A stretch of DNA of 64,000 nucleotides from Leptodactylus fallax (Eukaryota > Chordata > Amphibia > Anura > Leptodactylidae). Below the pieces are notes generated by a model that worked only from the letters and a program-made list of their open reading frames with translations, was not told the DNA's origin and did not search any database. The stretch covers positions 62,001 through 126,000 of the forward strand of contig CAMRHE010000645.1 in NCBI GenBank assembly GCA_947044405.1. The letters are read 5' to 3'. Each line of letters starts with the position of its first letter. Position 1 is the stretch's first letter. The position numbers and the translations under genes are program-made. Below, one piece after another: positions 44,006-55,429 of this stretch.

Positions 44006-44352
44006 CTGTTTCTTCCAATTTGCAACACAGGCATCTTTGGATCCTTACTTTATTGGGCACCCAAACCACCTTTACCTCACATACACAAACTCCCCATCTT
44101 GCTTTTAATCCCAAATACAAAATCCCCTAGAAATGAATAATGCTCCTTAGTTAACCATAACATAATAATACCCCTTATGTCTTTTGAATTATTAATACTC
44201 CCTAGTACCCCCTTGTAGTAATAATTCCCCCTTATATAAATTATGCACTGTCATGTCCACCTTATAATGATATATCCTTCTAATATCCCTCTAATGTAAA
44301 TGATGACCCTCTTATATTAATATTCCCGTCATTATAAATAATGTTCCCTTTA

Positions 44353-44355
<3 letters not shown>

Positions 44356-44386
<31 letters not shown>

Positions 44387-44387
44387 G
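44356..44387. repeat. ATT microsatellite
   Basis: About ten consecutive TTA units. Confidence 0.95.
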
Positions 44388-44394
44388 CGTATAT

Positions 44395-44765
44395 GGTGTT
44401 AAAGGAATTTTACAGCCCCAAATGGAATTTTCATACTGGTGACCTATTAATAGGATAGATTGTAAGTATGTGATCTGTGGAGGTCCGACACCCGAACCTC
44501 CCATAGGTCAGCTGTATCGGCAGCCTCCAGGCGCTGGAAGTTACAGCAGTGGATGGAGGGCGTGTGCAGGCTACTCCCATTCAAGTAATAGGAGCGGCAC
44601 TGCACCCCAGTCCACTATATAGCGGTGTTCTGGGGAATTGCAGCTCCACTCCTACTACTTACTTGGATAGGAGCATTGCCAACTAGCAGCTTCTGGAAGG
44701 CTGCCAGAACAGCTAATCTGTGACGGATGTGGATGTTGGACCCTCACAGATCATAACATGGTATA
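44395..44765. repeat. Common interspersed repeat (AGGATAG-CAGCTG family)
   Basis: Blocks GGTGACCTATTAATAGGATAG, GGAGGTCCGACACC and GGTCAGCTGT link it to 13910-14340 and 46480-46700. No coding capacity. Confidence 0.6.
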
Positions 44766-44769
44766 TCCC

Positions 44770-45310
44770 CACATTATAATTTCCCCTCCAGTTACCCTTA
44801 AAGCAAAACATCCCATTCTTCTGCCCCCACAGCATAATGTCCCCCTCCAAGTGCACCCACAGTTTAATGTCCCCCTCCAGCTACCCCCCCTAATTTAATG
44901 TCTGCCTTCAGCTGCCCCCACAGTATAATTTCCTCCTCCAGTTGCCTCTAGTTTAATGTCCCTCTCCACTTTAATGTCTCCCTCCAGCTACCCCCATAGT
45001 TTAATGTCCCCCTTCAGCTACTCCCACAGTTTAATGTCCCCCTCCAGCTACCCCCCAAGGTTAATGTTCCCTTCCAGCTACCCCCACAGTTTAATGTCTG
45101 CCTCCAGTTGCCCCACTGTATAATTTCCCCCTCCAGTTGCCCCCAGTTTAATGTCTCCCTCCAGTCTAATGTTCCCCTCTAGCTGCCCCCACAATTTAAT
45201 GTCCCTCTTCAGCTACCCCCTACAGTATAATTTCCCACTCCACCTACCCCCCCCAATTTAATGTCCACCTCCAGCTGCCTCCTCCCACAATATAATTAAT
45301 GTCCACATCT
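44770..45310. repeat. Minisatellite of CCCCCACAGTTTAATGTCC units
   Basis: About 15 imperfect units of roughly 30-38 bp of the form CCCCACAGTTTAATGT followed by CCCCCTCCAGCTA. Strand-asymmetric, C-rich on the plus strand. Confidence 0.9.
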
Positions 45311-45484
45311 AGCTCCTGCTCTACCCATTCCATGTTTCCAGCACACCAAGGGGGAAGGAAGATCAACTAATTCTGCACTCAGGGCACTTGGCTCACTGTA
45401 TTAAGGGGTAGAACAGTCTGGGGTGGGACCCACTATGTCAGTGGGCCCAGGGCCACCACCCCGCTGCTAGCTACACTTCTGCCT

Positions 45485-46070
45485 TGAGTAGCCAAATGGC
45501 AATTTTTTTTTTTTTTAACACTTCTCCTCCTAAAAAAATTGAATAAAAAGTGATCAAATATCAGATCTTTCCCCAAACGGTATCAATAAAAACATCATCT
45601 TGTCCCGCATAAAAAGACGCCATACCAAGCTCCATACTTATAAATATGAACAAGTTATAGGTGTCAGAACATGGCGACACAAAAAAGTTTTTAATTTTTT
45701 AATGTTTAATGTTTAATCAAAACATTACAAATACTATATAAATTTGGTATTGCCGTGTTCGTATTGACCCACAGAATACAGGTAGCATGTCATTTTTACC
45801 ACAAAGGGAACGCCGTAAAAATTAATGCCATATGAAATTGGCACAAATGCGTTTTTTTTCCAATTTCACCTCATTCTAAATTTTTTTCCAACTTCTCATT
45901 ACATTGTACAGAATATTGAATGGTGCCAATACAAAGTACATTTTGTCCCGCAAACAATAAATCATCATGTGGACCAAAAAAAAAATTGGGGCTTTTGGAA
46001 GGTGGGAACGAAAAAAAGAGATAAGCAAAAAACGAAAATTGGCTCGGTCTTTAAGGGGTTATATGAACAT
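45485..46070 (+). repeat. Interspersed repeat R, copy 1
   Basis: Ordered blocks: TTGTCCCGCATAAAAAGACG, AGTTATAGGTGTCAGAA, TATATAAATTTGGTATTGCC, ACCCACAGAATACAGGT, GAACGCCGTAAAAA, and TTGTCCCGCAAACAATAAA. The same order recurs at 51660-52375 and 57590-58110, and inverted at 46690-46960. Class unknown to me; no coherent ORF. Confidence 0.75.
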
Positions 46071-46166
46071 AAACATACTTAGATTTGTAGAAAATTAAGA
46101 GATAAACATTTTTATAAATATGAGTAATTAAAAAAATGTGGTTGAGTGTTAAATATATTGTCTCTA

Positions 46167-46381
46167 ACCATCTTAGTAGTGACAGTCTGGCACTTCTTAG
46201 AAGCCCAGCCATGATTTCCATATTGTGACCAGGTTATCAGACTGCATTACATTTTTCAGAAGATAAACTGGCCAGTCATGGCTGGGTTTCAGACAAATGC
46301 CAGACGTTAGAAAGCTCCTGCATTCATGGTCTTATCCATTGGCAAATGATCAAGACAAAAGGCTGTCACCACTAAGATGAT
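46167..46381. mobile_element. Foldback MITE of about 215 bp
   Basis: ATCTTAGTAGTGACAG...CCCAGCCATGA at the left is inverted as TCATGGCTGGG...CTGTCACCACTAAGAT at the right, leaving a short loop region with GACCAGGTTATCAGACTGC. No coding capacity. Confidence 0.78.
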
Positions 46382-46479
46382 TTGATAAAATCTATTAAAC
46401 TCTGCAAAATTTTTAATTGCTGAGATGTGCAAAAATGTTTAACTTTTTATTGTCTTCAAATTTATATATGGTTATGTTT

Positions 46480-46700
46480 TTGGGAAAAGGGGTTGTCCAT
46501 AAACTTTTTTTATGGCCTTTCCTTAGGACTGGCCATAAATATCTGAATGGTGGGGGACTGACAGCCCCCCAAAAATGGATCAGCTGTTCTCGACTGCATC
46601 CAGTCCATGTAGTATACAGTGCATGCAGCTTGAAACAGATAACTTCGTACACTGTATAGTGACTGGGTGGTGATATTGCAGCTCGGCTCCCTTTAACCCC
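46480..46700. repeat. Common interspersed repeat (GGGGTTGTCC family)
   Basis: GGGGTTGTCCATAAAC, TTCCTTAGGACTGGCCATAAAT and GGATCAGCTGTTCT match the family described at 13910. Confidence 0.6.
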
Positions 46701-46990
46701 TTCCCGCCAGTGGATTTTTCGCTTTTCATTTTTGACTCTCCTCCTTAAAAACCCCATAACTTTTTTGTTTTTCTTTTCACAGCCATATGAGGGCTTTAAT
46801 ATTTGCGGGACAAATTGTTCTTCATAATGGTTTCATTTATTATTCTGTACAATGTACTGGGAAGCTAAAAAAAAAAATTTCAGAATAGGCTGGAATTGGA
46901 GAAATTACAGGCTTCATTTTTACGGCGTTCACTGTGCAACCAAAATTCATTAGGCTCCCAGCTCTCATTGTAATGGATCTCCCAGCCCAA
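46690..46990 (-). repeat. Interspersed repeat R, copy 2 (inverted)
   Basis: On the minus strand, GAACGCCGTAAAAATGAAGC, TTCCCAGTACATTGTACAG and TTGTCCCGCAAATATTAAAG appear in the same order as in copy 1. Confidence 0.7.
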
Positions 46991-46999
46991 GATCTCATT

Positions 47000-47470
47000 C
47001 TGGGTGCCTGAGATTCTTGCCAAAATGGCAGCACTCGGCTCTAACATAGCGTTGTACTGTCAGAGGGGGCGTTCCTCACAGCCCAGCGATGACGCTGAGC
47101 TGTAAGGCCTGCCCTTCTGATAGGGGGAGATATCAGTGCCGAAAATAATATCTGATATCTCCAGCACTGTGGCACACACCGGGAAAGCCTGTGTGTAAAG
47201 CCTGAGTGTAAAGTTTGTGATGATATATTGATAACGAGTTTTGATTCAGCTGGGAACAAGTCTGTTTACATTTTAAGTCCTTCTTGGTTCCATGCCAATA
47301 TTTTACATCACTTCCCTCTCTCACTTTATCTTCCTTTTTCTTCCTACACATTCCTCTTCCATTTTCCTCTCTCATTTACTTCATTCACCTTCTGATATGT
47401 ATCTTTCTACCATTTCCTTTCTACCCACACCCCCATTTTTGTTTTTCTTTTCTACTACACCACATATCCC
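47000..47470. other. Stretch without a gene; pyrimidine-rich end
   Basis: No supported gene. 47310-47470 is a CTTCC/TTTCC-rich pyrimidine tract. Confidence 0.5.
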
Positions 47471-47579
47471 TTTATGCGCCTCTATCCATACGGATTAAAT
47501 AATTATAATTATGGTTATTTAACCTTTATATTGTTTTCTTCAAGGTTTATTCTACATGTATAATATCTTATACGTTACA

Positions 47580-47760
47580 TTCCCAGTTGAAGACAGATGA
47601 AGGTCAAGATCTGACCGAAACTTTGCAAATTGATCTGCATCTCAAACCTTGTACTGTCATGTATCATGTGATATGGCGTTGTGATGTGAAAACCCAGAAC
47701 ACTATTTATGATTTGAAAAATGAAGAATAAATATAATCTTTTGATTACTTAAAGCATTTA
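47580..47760 (+). repeat. Retroelement 3' fragment with hammerhead-like motif
   Basis: CAGATGA (47594-47600), a stem GGTC/GACC (47602-47605 with 47613-47616) and GAAAC (47617-47621) have the layout of a hammerhead ribozyme core with one mismatch in CTGANGA. It ends in AAGAATAAATATAATC (poly(A) signal). Such motifs are known from Penelope-like elements and retrozymes. Stems I and III were not resolved. Confidence 0.4.
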
Positions 47761-47879
47761 CGGTGCATGCTGCGACTTCTATGCACTGATGTCTGCAGGT
47801 TAGACTACATTTTCATGTTGATAGGTTTACCTAGGCTATTTGCTTAACTAATCTTATAGTTTCAAAGGTATTTATTGAA

Positions 47880-48402
47880 TGGCAAAGGAGGCGCTGGAGA
47901 CATTCAGGACCAGGACACGTGAGTGGTGAGAGGTGGGAGAGGGGCAGCAGCCATTTCTCTAAGGGGGTCACAATGGCAGGATCATGCTGGTACCAGGGAA
48001 AGAGGGGCGGCCATTTCAGGTAGGACGGGGTTGGGAAGGAGTGGATTTGGGCTTACCTAAAGGAGAGTTGGCTTCTCCTTCCTACAAGACTCTGCTGCGC
48101 GGTTTCAGCATGAAAAAAGGGGCGGAGTTGTGGCTAATGGGGGAGGGTTCCCTCTTCATGGGTTAAACTGACCAGCCATAATGGAATGCTTAACATTGTT
48201 TTTTATTTTTGATCATCTCCTCGGGGGCTCCACTTATTATACTCCGGGGTCTGAAGAGACCCCACAGTATAATATTAGCAATTTTGTTTCGGCCGTGTTT
48301 GGTCCGATCGAAACTGCTGGGTGAGGACTCAGGCTGCCCGTGCCAGGGAAATAAGCCTTGCATGCCACTCTTGGCACGCGTTCCGGGGATTGCTGACCCC
48401 TG
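47880..48402. mobile_element. hAT-like fragment inserted in the gypsy element
   Basis: The right end, GATTGCTGACCCCTG at 48388-48402, is the inverse of a CAGGGGTCAGCAATC hAT terminus. It breaks the gypsy integrase frame exactly there. Inside is the palindromic CTCCGGGGTCTGAAGAG module (48240-48275). The left end was not found, so its extent is approximate. Confidence 0.5.
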
Positions 48403-49060
48403 TTCTACAGTTTGATTGAAGTGTTCAGTTTGACCATTAGTCTCAGGATGAAAAGCAGAAGAAAAGGACAACGGAAGTGGCTACAAAAAGCTTTCCAAAA
48501 TTTAGCAACAAACTGAACTCCTCTATCAGAGACGATATTGTCAGGGACACCATGAGGACGAACAGTATGATCAATGAACAGTCTAGACAGAGTTTTGGCA
48601 TTTGGCAGTTGAGGTAAAGGGACAAAATGACACATCTTACTAAAACGATTAACAACTGTCCAAATGACAGACTTTCCTCCACATACAAGTAAATCAGTAT
48701 TAAAATCCATAGATATGCGAGTCCATGGTCTTTTAGGTACAGGTAAATGAAGTAATTCACCCTCAGGCCGAACCCGAGGGACCTTGGTCTGGGCGCAAGT
48801 GTCACATGCAGAGACATAAGACATAATATCTCGAGACCTGGTAGGCCACCAGAAATGATGAAAAACTAATTTCTTGGTGCCAGAAATTCCCAGTTTTGTG
48901 ACCACACAAAACAGAATCATGTACAGTAGTTCTCTCAATAACCTTAGTCTAAATTGAGGAGGTACAAATAATTTACCTTCTGGTATGTCCTGAGGAGCCA
49001 ACTCCTGATTTTCAGCTTTAACATTTTTAGATCTAGGTCTGAAAGTCACCAGAAAATCAA
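48403..49060 (-). pseudogene. Gypsy integrase, truncated
   Basis: The HHCC zinc region ends in CDTC. The catalytic core has SMDFNTDL (first Asp) and SDRGVQF (second Asp). The block HPETNGQTEHFNQTVEQ with the catalytic Glu lies in an adjacent frame and stops at the hAT boundary. Integrase joins cDNA to the host genome. The chromodomain and C-terminus are missing. Confidence 0.82.
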
Positions 49061-50310
49061 ACCTGGTTAAAAATAATGCCCACTGCGCCTGCCTGGGATT
49101 GAGTCTCTTGGCTGGTTCTAGAAACGTGAGATTCTTATGGTCAGTAAGAACAGTAATTCACAGTAATTCACGATTACCAATATCATAGTTTCCCTTGGGA
49201 TAACACCTTGCCAACCCCTACCTCAGAAGCATCTACCTCCACAACAAATGGACTTGAAAGATCTGGATGTACTAAGACAGGAGCTTCAGTAAAATTCTTT
49301 TTCAGGGACTCAAAAGATGAGATAGCATCTTGACTCCAATTCAGGAAATCTGCTCCTTTTTTCGTGAGCTTGGTTAGGGGTTTAGCAATATTATAAAAGT
49401 TATGAATGAACTTCCGATAGTAATTGGCAAAATCCAAAAACCTCTGTAATGTCTTTAAGGAGGTCGGTCATGTCCATTCTATGACAGCCTGGACTTTGGC
49501 AGGATCCATGTGGCTCACAGAAGAGGACAGAATATACCCCCAAAACGACAATTCTTAGACTCCAAAAAGTCATTTCTCCATCTTGGCATACAAGTGTTTT
49601 CCCTGAGAACATAGAGAACAGCTCTGACATGTCTGATGTGAGAGGCCCAGTCAGGGGAAAACACAAGTATGTCATCAAATGCATGATTGCAAAATGTCCA
49701 ATGAAATTTTGAAAAATGTAATTAACAAGATTCTGAAAGACAGCGGGTGCATTTCTTAACCCGAATGGCATAACCAAATATTCATAATGACCCTCAGGAG
49801 TATTAAAGGCTGTCTTCCACTCATCCCCCTTACGAATTCGTATAAGGTTATACGCCCCTCATAGATAGAGTTTGGAGAACCATTTAGCCCCAGAAATCTG
49901 ATTCAGTAAATCAGGAATGAGTGGAAGTGGATACTGATTTTTTTTTTATCAGAATTTTATTTAAAATTACAGTAATCTATGCATGGTCTCAGTTTCTTTT
50001 AACAAAGAAAAACTCAGCTCCCACTGGGGATATGGATGGATAAATATGACCTTTGTGGAGAAAATCTTTTATATAATCTTTCATGGCCTGTCTTTCAGGG
50101 TTAGAAAGATTGTATAAGCGACCCTTGGGAAGCTTAGCATCAGAAACAAGATCAATGGCACAATCGTACGATCTATGAGAAGGAAGTAAATCAGCCCTGG
50201 ATTCAGAAAAAAACATCAACAAAATCTTGAATGTAGGCACAGATACAGAAGCCAAATTCAGAGAAATACAAAGACTTGGTACACTCAGAATGCCATTGAA
50301 TAATAACAAT
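49061..50310 (-). pseudogene. Gypsy reverse transcriptase/RNase H, broken
   Basis: The RT entry block (50309-49989) ends [17 protein letters not shown]. The central palm is interrupted. [18 protein letters not shown] follows near 49700-49777, and a one-base deletion then falls in the catalytic box region near 49660. The connection and RNase H start (49183-49437) has [17 protein letters not shown] and [13 protein letters not shown]. Non-functional. Confidence 0.82.
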
Positions 50311-50679
50311 CTCCAATCAATAACAAGATTATGTGTTTGTAACCATGGTGAACCCAGAACAACATCTGCAGGTAAGTTTTTTTTAGAACATAAAAGGAAA
50401 GAGATTCAGTGTGAACAGTACCAACAAGAATAGTAACTGGAGGTATAACAAACTTAACAGATTGTTGGGAAAGCGGTGTGTTATTAATTGCATTTACACA
50501 GACTGGATTAGTGAGGGAGACTCATGGCACGCCCCAAAGTCTGCGCAACCGACAAATTCAGAAAGATGGCCACTGACCTGCAAACAACAAAAGCATTACC
50601 TAAGAAACTATTCTCAGAAAACTGAATCTTAACTGGCAAAAGAATTTTCTGCTGAGAAATGAAGGGAAATACCTGTTCG

Positions 50680-50931
50680 CCTAAGTGGTCTTACCGAAAA
50701 CCACTTAGGAGCTGGAGTTTTCTGCCACAGGTCGCTTGGAACATTTTTTCAAGATATGATCAGAATCCCCGCAAAAAAAACATAACCCTCGCTGTCTCCG
50801 AAATATTCTCCTGTGAAAAGCCGATATGGTGGAACCAAGTCATATCGGTTCACGAGGTGGCTCAGGAGTGGTCTCAGGTGAAGGCAGAAGAGTGAGAGTG
50901 TAGGCTCATGACCTTTCCCTTTCACCTTCAC
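50680..50931 (-). pseudogene. Gypsy Gag zinc-knuckle remnant
   Basis: On the minus strand near 50740-50790 a knuckle CFFCGDSDHILKKC (C-X2-C-X4-H-X4-C) is readable, followed by KRPVAEN, typical of the Gag nucleocapsid end. The rest of Gag is not recognisable. Confidence 0.65.
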
Positions 50932-51111
50932 ATTTACTGTAAAAAATAAAAAAAATCATACACAAGTCTATTAAAAGAAAAACAGTAAAAAAAAAGTTTC
51001 ACATGACTATCCCAGTGGCTTCATTGAGACCTAAGGGAGACAAGGAATTTAGTTTGCAAATTGAGTAGATTTCCTGTTGTCGCAGGCTCTCAAATGTATT
51101 ATATACAGTTT

Positions 51112-51454
51112 CAGGGTAAGGCCCCACGTAGCAGGCTGCAGCGAAAAAGCACTGCAGGAAAAACCACAGGGGAAACACATTGCGGTTTTTCCTGCAGAGC
51201 TTTTTACAGAAAGTCCGCAGAGTCTTCCTCTGCGGAATTTCTGCTTCAATTATACCTATAGGGAAACCGTCAGTGTTTCCATAGGTATAATTGAAATGTT
51301 TGCGATTTTCAAAAATGCAACGGTTTTGGAAATCGCAGCATTTCCACTGTGCGTATTTTTCTGCACTGTGTGGATGGGATTCGTTAGAATCTCATCCACT
51401 TTGTAGGGACTGTAAAAAAACTGCAGTGTTTCTGCCACGTGGGGTCCCAGTCTC
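51112..51454. mobile_element. MITE with GGCCCCACGTAGC terminal inverted repeats
   Basis: CAGGGTAAGGCCCCACGTAGC at the left is inverted as GCCACGTGGGGTCCCAGTCTC at the right. An inner perfect-like hairpin AATTATACCTATAGG with its inverse lies at 51246-51292. No ORF. Confidence 0.7.
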
Positions 51455-51509
51455 AGGGATTCATTCAATGGGCACTGCCCTAAATGCTTTAGCCCAATAG
51501 GAACGCAGC

Positions 51510-52380
51510 CCAAAAGTACCTTAAGGACCAGGCGCACCCAGACATGGTACCACGAGTCTCCGAGTCTGGGGATATAGTGACCCCCAACTGTTACAGTGTA
51601 CTATTATGGCGCGTTGCCATATGACCCAGGCAGCTGTGTCGTAATAGTACATCACTTGTTGCCTAGGGGTTAAAAATATAAAAAAAAAACAATAAAAACC
51701 TAAAAATTGAAAGCACTCCCCTTTCCCTATATTTAAAATAAAGATAAATAAGCATAAACAAATTATACATCCCCACATCCAAAAATGCCTGTTGTATAAA
51801 CATATAAAAATATTTTTCCCATGCAGCAAATGCCGCAGTGGGAAAAAAAAAAATCAAGTGCCATACGGCCATAGTTTTGCTATTTCGTAACCCCCCCCCC
51901 CCCCCCTAGAAAAATTTGAAAAATTTTGGGAAGCGATCAAAACAACAGACGTTCCCCAAAATGGTACAACTAAAAAGTACATGTGGCCCCACAAAAAAAG
52001 ATGCCTTATGTATCCACGTACATGGGAATATAAAAAAGTTGTTTCAGAATATGACAACTCCAAGAAATTTAAAACGTAAAAAAACTATATAAATTCAGTA
52101 TCCAGAGAATCATGTCAACCAATAGAATACAGGTGACGTGTCATTTTGGCTGTACAGTGAATGCTGTAAAAACAAAGCCTGTAAGAATGTCGCACAGATT
52201 TTTTTCCAGCTTCCCAGTACATCATACATAATATTAAATGGTACTTTTATGAAGTACAATTTGTCCTGCAAACATTAAGCCCTCATATGGCTCTGTGAAC
52301 AGAAAAATAAATGTCATGGGGTTTGGAAGGCGGGGAGTCAAAAACGAAAATCGAAAAATGTCTGCGGTGAAAAGGGGTTA
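51510..52380 (+). repeat. Interspersed repeat R, copy 3
   Basis: It begins TTAAGGACCAGGCGCACC (also seen near 1910), has a GTACTATTATGGCGC-type block, then the R blocks AAATTCAGTATCC, ACAGGTGACGTGTCATTTTGG and TTTGTCCTGCAAACATTAAG. It ends AAAAGGGGTTAAA. Confidence 0.7.
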
Positions 52381-52438
52381 AAATAAGATGGGAGGGTGAT
52401 AACATATTTCTGAAGATGAGAGATTGGTAGTTAATTAA

Positions 52439-53120
52439 TTAATTCCTGAAATTACTGGGGCGACCGGGGGGGGGGGGGGGTTGGTCATCTTTATGTTTTT
52501 TGGGGAGATAGTAAAAAATGGCCATTCTCTTTTTTGCCAAGAATACCTGATGCTCGTCCTTATTAATCATACTCCTTATAATGATCGATGGTAGGATCAG
52601 TATATAATATTGTGTAGTATTCCATGTCACAAGAATTCTTTTAGCTTCTGCAAAATAGGTGAGCGATCTTGTATAACAATTCCACTTCCTTTATCAGTAT
52701 TATGGATTACTAGATTACTAGATTAGTAAATGCTTTTCTAGTTGAGTAAAATTGCTCTTTCTAAAAGACTGATTCTGATTTATATTTCTGCATAAAAATG
52801 TCTGGTTAATGTCTGTGAGTTTATTATAAAGTTATTAAGGTTCAGAAATAAGGTGAATTCACCAACATTACTTGTAGGACAAAATGATAGGCCTTTTGTT
52901 AATAGGCTTGTCTCAGTTGAAGATAATATGAGTGGATAAATTCAATATTTTACAGTGGCTGTACCTTGTTTCGTTTGGGGTTGGGGCTTTTTCTGAAGGC
53001 ATCTTCTATTTGAGCCCCTCCTTCTAGCACCTCTCCTGGTTTTCTTTTTAAGGTTTTCTTTGGGAGTTTTAGAGGATGGAAAAACTGAATAATCCTGGTG
53101 GATGATATTACCTCATCGCG
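52439..53120 (-). pseudogene. Penelope-like RT fragment
   Basis: On the minus strand, FYYLPKKHKDDQPPPPPGRP (near 52440-52510) matches the FYYLPKIHK...PPGRP motif that marks Penelope-like RTs. Upstream blocks (FRKSNFTQLEKHLL, then GIVIQDRSPILQKLKEFL) fit the preceding RT region, in broken frames. The catalytic palm and the GIY-YIG endonuclease are absent. Penelope-like elements prime reverse transcription at nicks or telomere ends. Confidence 0.6.
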
Positions 53121-53329
53121 TATGTAGCTACTGGATGTAGCGGAGTGGTGGTGTTCTCTTCTATTTATTTAATCATATATTCTTTTATGCATGATTATGT
53201 TTTGAAATCTGCTTTGAAATTTGTTTTGAATATGAATTTACCTTCTCTGATTTTTATATGCAAATCAAGTGAACTAGGTGTTGACCCTTGACCCCTCTAG
53301 ATCACAGGAGCTGGGTATTTTAACTTATT

Positions 53330-53470
53330 TTTGTAGAAGCTTTTGTATGTCATTGATTTGGTGAAGAGGTTTTTGTGGATACCCTGAAACGCATTATCTT
53401 AGACATTTAATAAACAAGATTTTTGGATTGGTACTATTCATTCTGGACACCATTTTTGGGAAGAGGCAAG
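53330..53470 (+). repeat. Retroelement end with GAAACGC motif
   Basis: GATACCCTGAAACGCATTATC, then ATTTAATAAACAAGATTTTTGG, resembles the 3' segments of amphibian elements that carry GAAACGCG-type motifs. Assignment to the neighbouring Penelope-like fragment is uncertain. Confidence 0.35.
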
Positions 53471-54918
53471 CAGACTGGTGTTTTTTGTGTTTGAGCCTTT
53501 GAGGCCCATTTTACATTTCAAAGAGCTATCACATATTACATGAAAAGTTGATAAAGAAGTCACTTAACTTCATCATTTTAAAGACAACTGCAGTAACTTA
53601 AATACTGACCCCCATAGACAATAGAATAACTGGCAGGAGTAGCGCAACAGAGAATATACTGTACCAAACAGTTCTAATAATAATAATAATACTTATTTAT
53701 TTATATACATATTCCGACAGCACTTTACAAATTGTAGGGGTCAAGTACAGAAAAAACATACATTACTTTGCTTTCTTAATGCTTCTGAATGTGCCATTGG
53801 AGAAAGAAAGACTCCTGTCAATGAGTAGAGCTATAAATACATATAGATATATTTAGCAATTATTTTCCTTGTGAAAAGCTAAAATGTCTCCAAAGCTAAA
53901 ACTTCCAATTTTCCCACCATCACACTCCAGGGGCCTGGCAGTGGTGGGTAAGAGCAGAGCTGGACTTTATACTACAGTGACAGCTAAATAATGTTATGTA
54001 GGGCAGAACTCAGAACTTAATGAAAGATGGTAACACTAAAAGGCAGGTCTAGATAATATGACGGTAATCACTGCTACTAATATCAGTGACATTTCTCATC
54101 ACAAAGGTGACTCAGTAATTACTGTACATCAAGCAAGATTAAAGTATAAAGTCTGAATATCTCCATTATTCTAGATGACAACCATGAGATAAGAAAACAG
54201 CGCAAACGCCATTCAAGTTAAATCATGTATCTCAGCTCATTGTATATGATATTATAGGCTAAGCAAGTGTGTCTAATCCAGTTATGTGTTATGCAGTCTA
54301 TGAGGACATTGACTTGATTGTGTTTCATGAAACATGGTTTGTGTTCTGACTGTATTTGACCGTAGTTGTTTTAATAGAACTGAGTGCTGACCATCATTTG
54401 CCTAAGGCTATCTCCACATTCGCGCTGGAGTTGTTGCACTGTCCACATGAATTCGGTGGATGAAAAAGTCCTGCAAGCATGACTTTTTTGTGTGCCACTT
54501 TCAGTTTTTAGGCGACTGAAACCTGATGGAACTCATTATAATCAATGCGGTCCGTCAGACTCGATATGTAACTGCTATTTTAGCAGTCCTCCTATCCATT
54601 GTTCAATTCCTCCGACAGAATAGAACAACAGAATAACTTTTAATAATATGCATTAAAAGACTAAGACCCTTAATCGTAACTGAGCGAACAAAAATAGCAA
54701 TGAATATAGAATGAAGAGAGTGTTCATAAAAACGATAAAGAGCCATAGAGTATACCCCAAATATTTGTTCTTATGAGGAATTCAATTATATATATGTCAG
54801 ATCCTACACATTCAGTGGCTTAATTTAGTCTATTCAGGTGTCACCTGACTATCTTGAGCAACTTAAACATGTCAGAGTGTTATTGTAGCTGTAATAGAGA
54901 GCTAAAGAGATAATCTCA
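53471..54918. other. Stretch without a gene
   Basis: Contains an AATAAT run and an old LINE/SINE tail (ATTCCGACAGCACTTTACAAA, 53683-53760), and a MITE relic near 54409-54560 (AAGGCTATCTCCACATTCGC, AAAAGTCCTGCAAGCA). Confidence 0.5.
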
Positions 54919-54926
54919 TGCACATT

Positions 54927-55149
54927 TATTTATTTGCTTACTTCTATAGCGCCATCATATTCTGCAGCACTTTACAGACATTGGGCTCGCAATCTACATT
55001 CTCTACTAGTATGTCTTTGGAGTGTGGGAGGAAACCCACGCAAACACTGGGAGAACATACAAACTCCTTGCTGATGTTGTCCTTGGCAGGATTTGAAACC
55101 AGGACTCCAACACTGCAAGACTGCAGTGCTAACCACTGAGCCCCCATGC
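54927..55149 (-). mobile_element. V-SINE-type SINE, copy 1
   Basis: Minus strand: a tRNA-like head with GGCTCAGTGGTTAGCACT and a B-box region, the conserved core GGAGTTTGTATGTTCTCCC...CCTCCCACACTCCAAAGACATAC, and a LINE-related tail ending TATAGAAGTAAGC. It is flanked by the 8-bp duplication TGCACATT (54919-54926 and 55150-55157). Pol III transcribed and mobilised by a partner LINE in the family. Confidence 0.85.
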
Positions 55150-55238
55150 TGCACATTACATAGTTCATAAGGCTTCAGGCTAATACAGATAAATACTGCC
55201 TGACATAAAAATGTGGATGAAGAAAGAAAGTCCAGCAT

Positions 55239-55264
55239 GTTTCACCAATATTTTGCATCATCAG
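55239..55264 (-). other. Hammerhead-like core motif
   Basis: Minus strand: CTGATGA (55264-55258) and GAAAC (55243-55239) are both intact, separated by a 14-nt segment whose stem II pairing is weak. Probably an old Penelope-like or retrozyme relic. Confidence 0.3.
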
Positions 55265-55429
55265 GAGATATGTCACTTTATTTGGCATTAACTTTGAGAT
55301 GCTTTAACTTACATAACTGATTTTGAGATTGTTTTTTTCATGACACATTGTACTGCATGTTAGTGATAAAGTTTGATCAATATTGTTTGTATTTATTTAG
55401 GAAAAATTTAGGAAATTTGGTGGAAATTT

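Larger units (their letters stand above)
48403..50950 (-). mobile_element. Ty3/gypsy (sushi-like) retrotransposon fragment
   Basis: A minus-strand Gag end, protease region, RT, RNase H and integrase are recognisable in order. Both LTRs and the N-terminal Gag are missing. The integrase end is cut by the hAT-like fragment. Wording of the RT approach region ([20 protein letters not shown]) is typical of vertebrate sushi-like chromoviruses. Several frame breaks. Confidence 0.82.
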
